The notes under the pieces: generated by a model
Database searches by the model: none
What the model saw: only the letters and a program-made list of their open reading frames with translations
Told to the model about the DNA's origin: nothing
Part shown: positions 61,118 to 64,000 of the stretch, piece by piece
How the letters are laid out: the number at the start of each line of letters is the position of its first letter
Numbering within the stretch: the stretch's first letter is position 1
Program-made: the position numbers and the translations under genes
Assembly (NCBI RefSeq): GCF_000378825.1
Contig: NZ_KB900388.1
Coordinates: 2,549,818-2,613,817 of the forward strand
Direction of reading: 5' to 3'
DNA: 64,000 nt
Source: Salinispora vitiensis
GTDB lineage: Bacteria; Actinomycetota; Actinomycetes; Mycobacteriales; Micromonosporaceae

Positions 61118-61414
61118 ATGCCGTTCGGGCGGGGTAAGCACAACTATCTCAACGATGCGCTGACTCTGCTGCCCGGTTGGACCCGGGAGGGCGAGGGGAT
61201 CCGACGGACGCTCCCCATCGACGACTCACAGCACGCGGCCCTCACCGAGCGGGTGAAGGTGGTCGCCGACGCGCTGCACCTTCGCCCCGACATCAGCCGC
61301 TACGCCGACCAGACCGAGATACGGGTCGGCCACGAGACCGTGCCGCTGACCGAGGGCGAGGTCCTACTGGCCGCCCGCATCGAGGACGCGTACCGCGCCG
61401 TCACCGAGCCCTGA
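61118..61414 (+). CDS. Pterin-4a-carbinolamine dehydratase-like protein (degenerate)
   Basis: 98 aa from ATG 61118 (an ATG at 61094 and GTG codons between are also possible; GGAGG lies at 61100-61104). The PCD pattern is visible: ALTLLPGWTREGEGIRRTL at the start and LTEGEVLLAARIEDAYRAV at the end. The active-site pair usually read as EHHPD is replaced by ALHLRPD, and the usual THDxGGLT by GHETVPLT. So the fold is probably kept while dehydratase activity is doubtful. Lone gene. Confidence 0.6.
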   Translation: MPFGRGKHNYLNDALTLLPGWTREGEGIRRTLPIDDSQHAALTERVKVVADALHLRPDISRYADQTEIRVGHETVPLTEGEVLLAARIEDAYRAVTEP

Positions 61415-61504
61415 GGCCACGACCATGGGCCACCAGTAACCGCCGAGCCACACCGCAGGTCATTCGTCAAGCTTCGATGTGCTTTCCCCGCCTACGCTGA
61501 GGCC

Positions 61505-61867
61505 ATGGCGAACGCGACGTACGACCGCAAAGAGCAGTTCCAGCAGATCCAGAGCGGGCTGCTCGAGGGCGAGCAGATCATCGCCGTCTACGACGCCGTC
61601 GGCACCGGTACCGGCTTCATCGGCGTGACCGACCGGCGCGTGATCATTCAGGACCGCTCGTTCATCGGCAAACGCTACGCGATCACCAGCATCCCGTACG
61701 GGAAGATCACCAGCGTGAGCGTGGTCAGCAACAAGTCGTGGGGCGGCTCGTTCTTCTCCACCGGCGCCATCGCCATTCACATCGGTACGCACACCTACGA
61801 GGTAGAGTTCCGCGGCTCCCAGAAGAGCCACCACGTACACAACGTGATCCTGCACTACATCAGCTGA
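61505..61867 (+). CDS. PH-domain-like protein (bacterial PH fold)
   Basis: 120 aa from ATG 61505. Bacterial PH-domain pattern: LLEGEQIIAVYDAVGTG, GVTDRRVIIQDRS near 40, ITSIPYGKITSVSVV near 60 and the closing strand/helix GTHTYEVEFRGSQKSHHVHNVIL. Function unknown; often membrane-associated or part of stress complexes. A TACGCT -10 six bases before the ATG suggests a leaderless transcript. A short direct repeat of GCGGACCTGGCCG follows downstream at about 61920-61950. Confidence 0.8.
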   Translation: MANATYDRKEQFQQIQSGLLEGEQIIAVYDAVGTGTGFIGVTDRRVIIQDRSFIGKRYAITSIPYGKITSVSVVSNKSWGGSFFSTGAIAIHIGTHTYEVEFRGSQKSHHVHNVILHYIS

Positions 61868-62025
61868 CCCGCCGCGATCCGGAGGCCGGACCACCCCGGC
61901 CGCCAAGCCGCGCCGCCGGAGCGGACCTGGCCGGTGGGGCGGACCTGGCCGATGCGGCGGGCCCGAGCGATGGGCTCGCCGATCCGGGCCAGGCCAGCAC
62001 ACTGCGGGCCTGGGCCGGCACTCGA

Positions 62026-62637
62026 CTACGGACTCCGGTGCGCTCCGATGGTCGCGTGGAGGGCCGTGCCCACCCCAAGCAGAACGACGGCAGCCACCAT
62101 GGGTGGCGCGGCGTCGAGCGGCGCGAGATCCCACAGCAGCAGGTTCACCCCGTCGTCCCCGTTCTGGGTGAACTGCCCGGCCACCAGCGCACGAACGATC
62201 ACGAGCCCGCAGGCCAGCGCGGTGCCGGCCCACACCTGGACGATCAACCCTATTCCGAGGGCGATCATGAATGACCGGATGGCGGGCAGCGGCCCGGGGA
62301 GGCCCTCGACCATGGAGAACGGCCGCAGAAGCAGCACCACCGCGCCGAGAACGCCGTACGCCGCCACAGTGAAGGCTCGGACGCCGACCAGACCGGGATG
62401 GCGTCGTTCGAGGAACCCCACCCCACTTCCGAGGCCCAGCAGCGCACCGACAGCCAGGACGGCTGGAAGAAACGTGAAATCGTCGCTCAGCGGAAAGGGC
62501 CAATCAGCCGATTCGAGCCGCTGCCACAGGTAACAGGCAGCCACCACGGCGCCAGCGGCCAGGTAGCCGACGAGTCCGTGCACGCGAAGCCACAGGAGCG
62601 GCAGCGGTACGCCATCGCGGATACGTGAAGTCGTCAT
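62026..62637 (-). CDS. Membrane protein, unknown function, in ABC-transporter operon
   Basis: 203 aa from ATG 62635-62637. Five hydrophobic helices (WLRVHGLVGYLAAGAVVAACYL, FLPAVLAVGALLGLGSGVGFL, FTVAAYGVLGAVVLLL, FMIALGIGLIVQVWAGTALACG, VAAVVLLGVGTALHATIGA). It starts seven bases after the upstream membrane-protein gene, with which it is probably co-transcribed. No family recognised. Confidence 0.75.
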   Translation of the reverse strand: MTTSRIRDGVPLPLLWLRVHGLVGYLAAGAVVAACYLWQRLESADWPFPLSDDFTFLPAVLAVGALLGLGSGVGFLERRHPGLVGVRAFTVAAYGVLGAVVLLLRPFSMVEGLPGPLPAIRSFMIALGIGLIVQVWAGTALACGLVIVRALVAGQFTQNGDDGVNLLLWDLAPLDAAPPMVAAVVLLGVGTALHATIGAHRSP

Positions 62638-62644
62638 GGCGCGG

Positions 62645-63865
62645 TCAGCACGCCGAGGCGGCGGCGTAGCGGCCACGCCAGGCAGCGAGGTCGTCAACCG
62701 GGCCCGCGAGCGCGGCCGTAAACAATTCTTGGTACAGGTCATGCAGCTCCGGATAGGCGGTGAACAATTCCTCCCGTGGTGTGCCGCAGCGTTCCATGTT
62801 CACGTGGCGCCACTGGCCGGCGAGTTGTTGGACCAACTCCTCGTCTTTCATGAACCCGGTATCAATGTGAATTACTCCGTTGCCGCCTCGGAAAATGTCC
62901 GGGTTGCCGGCCGGCGCGCTCATGCCGAACTCCTCGTACTGCTGCACATCCCCGGGTACGACTCCGCTGACCTGCTTAGCTGTCTCGACCATGCGGACGA
63001 CATCGTCCAGATGCCGCCGGTGGTCATCCCAGAGGCAGACCCGTGGCTGCTGCCCACCGCACACCTGATGTTGCGCTGCCGAAAACCGGGTCATCGGCTC
63101 CCCTCCGACGTCGGACAGCGCCAGCCCGATCGGGATCCCGGCGGCCCCCACCACGGCGACGCCGACAGCCGCCATGCCGACCCGACGCCAGTGCATCGGA
63201 CTCGTCACGCCCCACCCGAAACCGGCGGCGACCAGCGTGAACATGGCGATCAGCGCAGCAACCCAGACCAGCTTCAGGACCAACACGTCCACCCTCGGTT
63301 CACCCCACAGCGGACCAGCTCCGTAGTAGAGAAAGAGGTGGCGAACATTGTCCGGCGCATCGAAACCCGTCACCATCAGGACCAGGCCGCCGATTAGCAC
63401 AAGCAACGGAGTGATCGGCTTCGGCCAGAGCAAGCCGACGACCGTGCCGACCACCAATGCCAAGACGATGCCCGCCACACCGAGCACAACATTGCCCACG
63501 CCGAGCCGGCTTCCGGGTTCCACTGCCGCTGATACCGCTACCGCGCCCACCACCAGAAACAGGTAGCCAGCCAACACCCACAGCCCAATAGCGGCTGCCC
63601 GGAACAGGACCAAGTGCCACGCGGGTCTACTCGAGAGCGGATCAAGGGCCGCGGTACGGCGGCGGTTACGGGAAGGAAACGCAGCCGCGGCGATACCCGC
63701 GCAAACAGCGGCCAGGACAGGCGTGATCTGCTGAATGGCCCCCGTGGTCAGCAACGGGGACCCGAACCAGAAACGACGAGACGGCAGCAGTAGCAGCGCG
63801 CCGAGAACAAACACTCCCGCCATCAGCGCCGGACCGACCCAACGGGGGTAACCCAACCTACTCAC
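62645..63865 (-). CDS. Multi-pass membrane protein with extracytoplasmic C-terminal domain (ABC-permease partner)
   Basis: 406 aa from GTG 63863-63865. About six helices in residues 10-250 (ALMAGVFVLGALLLLPS, VLAAVCAGIAAAAF, AAIGLWVLAGYLFLVVGAVAV, VLGVAGIVLALVVGTVVGLL, VLKLVWVAALIAMFTLVAAGF, AAVGVAVVGAAGIPIGLAL), then a polar C-terminal domain with two Cys (HQVCGGQQPRVCLWDD). Its start overlaps the stop of the ABC ATPase gene by four bases, so it is likely the membrane partner of that transporter. Confidence 0.78.
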   Translation of the reverse strand: MSRLGYPRWVGPALMAGVFVLGALLLLPSRRFWFGSPLLTTGAIQQITPVLAAVCAGIAAAAFPSRNRRRTAALDPLSSRPAWHLVLFRAAAIGLWVLAGYLFLVVGAVAVSAAVEPGSRLGVGNVVLGVAGIVLALVVGTVVGLLWPKPITPLLVLIGGLVLMVTGFDAPDNVRHLFLYYGAGPLWGEPRVDVLVLKLVWVAALIAMFTLVAAGFGWGVTSPMHWRRVGMAAVGVAVVGAAGIPIGLALSDVGGEPMTRFSAAQHQVCGGQQPRVCLWDDHRRHLDDVVRMVETAKQVSGVVPGDVQQYEEFGMSAPAGNPDIFRGGNGVIHIDTGFMKDEELVQQLAGQWRHVNMERCGTPREELFTAYPELHDLYQELFTAALAGPVDDLAAWRGRYAAASAC

Positions 63866-64000
63866 GCCGACACCCCAGCCTTCGTGGCAAGCTGCAGATA
63901 GCCCGACTCGATCGCACTCATGCCTTCGGTCGCAGCACTCGCATCGCCAGCATTGGCCAGCTCCGCCGGCGACCCGTCGAAGACCACCCGACCCTGCAGG
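63862..64000 (-). CDS. ABC-transporter ATP-binding protein, C-terminus only (window edge)
   Basis: The last 46 codons of a gene entering from the right: it reads GRVVFDGSPAELANAGD, the typical stretch after the ABC H-loop, and ends KAGVSA. The TGA overlaps the GTG of the membrane-protein gene (GTGA). Walker and signature motifs are outside the window. Confidence 0.7.
   Translation of the reverse strand, partial: LQGRVVFDGSPAELANAGDASAATEGMSAIESGYLQLATKAGVSA

Noticed and set aside
1..64000. CRISPR arrays, insertion sequences, prophage or conjugative genes
   Set aside because: Scanned by eye: no spaced direct repeats of CRISPR type, no transposase, integrase, relaxase or phage structural gene on either strand.

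Overview
The window is high-GC actinobacterial chromosome, most likely from the Micromonosporaceae (Salinispora/Micromonospora type). The signs are roughly 70% GC coding DNA, many GTG starts, WhiB-family regulators, mycothiol genes (mshB, mycoredoxin), an AdnAB recombination nuclease, an RsrA/SigR thiol-stress module, a DUF5753/DUF397 pair and a Sdh1-type succinate dehydrogenase. Gene order from the biotinyl-protein/rsrA/sigR block through SRAP-aroA-rsgA, and again from the UPF0182 gene through adnA, matches as I recall it the M. tuberculosis Rv3193c-Rv3228 neighbourhood. I see no phage, insertion sequence, CRISPR array or plasmid gene; this is core genome.

Layout. 1-2.9 kb: edge of a biotinyl-carrier gene, the 24-residue ribosomal protein bL37, rsrA, sigR with a SigR-type promoter and an in-frame upstream start, an alpha/beta hydrolase and a WhiB protein. 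3-12.4 kb: SRAP peptidase divergent from aroA-rsgA, then hisN, a DMT-like membrane protein, a GT4 glycosyltransferase, DUF5709, an anti-sigma-type ATPase, and purC followed by a divergent PRPP synthetase. 12.8-13.8 kb: two identical initiator tRNA genes flanking a DHFR-like gene. 13.9-20.6 kb: UPF0182, a PDZ/Lon-like protease, a DUF2342 protein, an unassigned protein and an M48-like peptidase.

21-29 kb: a DUF5679 zinc ribbon, three DnaA-box-like sites, a ThiF/TOMM-like protein, a UbiB-like kinase, a small ORF, whiB7 with a long leader (promoter, 84-codon upstream ORF, intrinsic terminator), uvrD2, mycoredoxin behind a second SigR-type promoter, and an MFS transporter. 29-42 kb: a DUF5753 regulator with DUF397 partner, nudC with two M16 peptidases, and adnA-adnB. 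42-50.6 kb: two LOG-family proteins, dapE/dapD (divergent), a kinase, a SIMPL protein, fdxA-dapC-tyrA and a GNAT protein. 50.6-64 kb: mshB, an S9 peptidase, a VOC/AraC divergent pair, sdhCAB, a MutT protein, a PCD-like protein, a PH-domain protein and the end of an ABC-transporter operon.

How the genes work together. SigR/RsrA probably controls its own promoter and the mycoredoxin gene, which with mshB belongs to mycothiol redox defence. whiB7 looks controlled by ribosome-dependent attenuation. dapC, dapD and dapE supply three lysine/diaminopimelate steps; aroA and tyrA serve aromatic amino acids. UvrD2, AdnAB and the SRAP protein serve DNA repair. No computation or database search was possible: functional names rest on recognised motifs and remembered family sequences.
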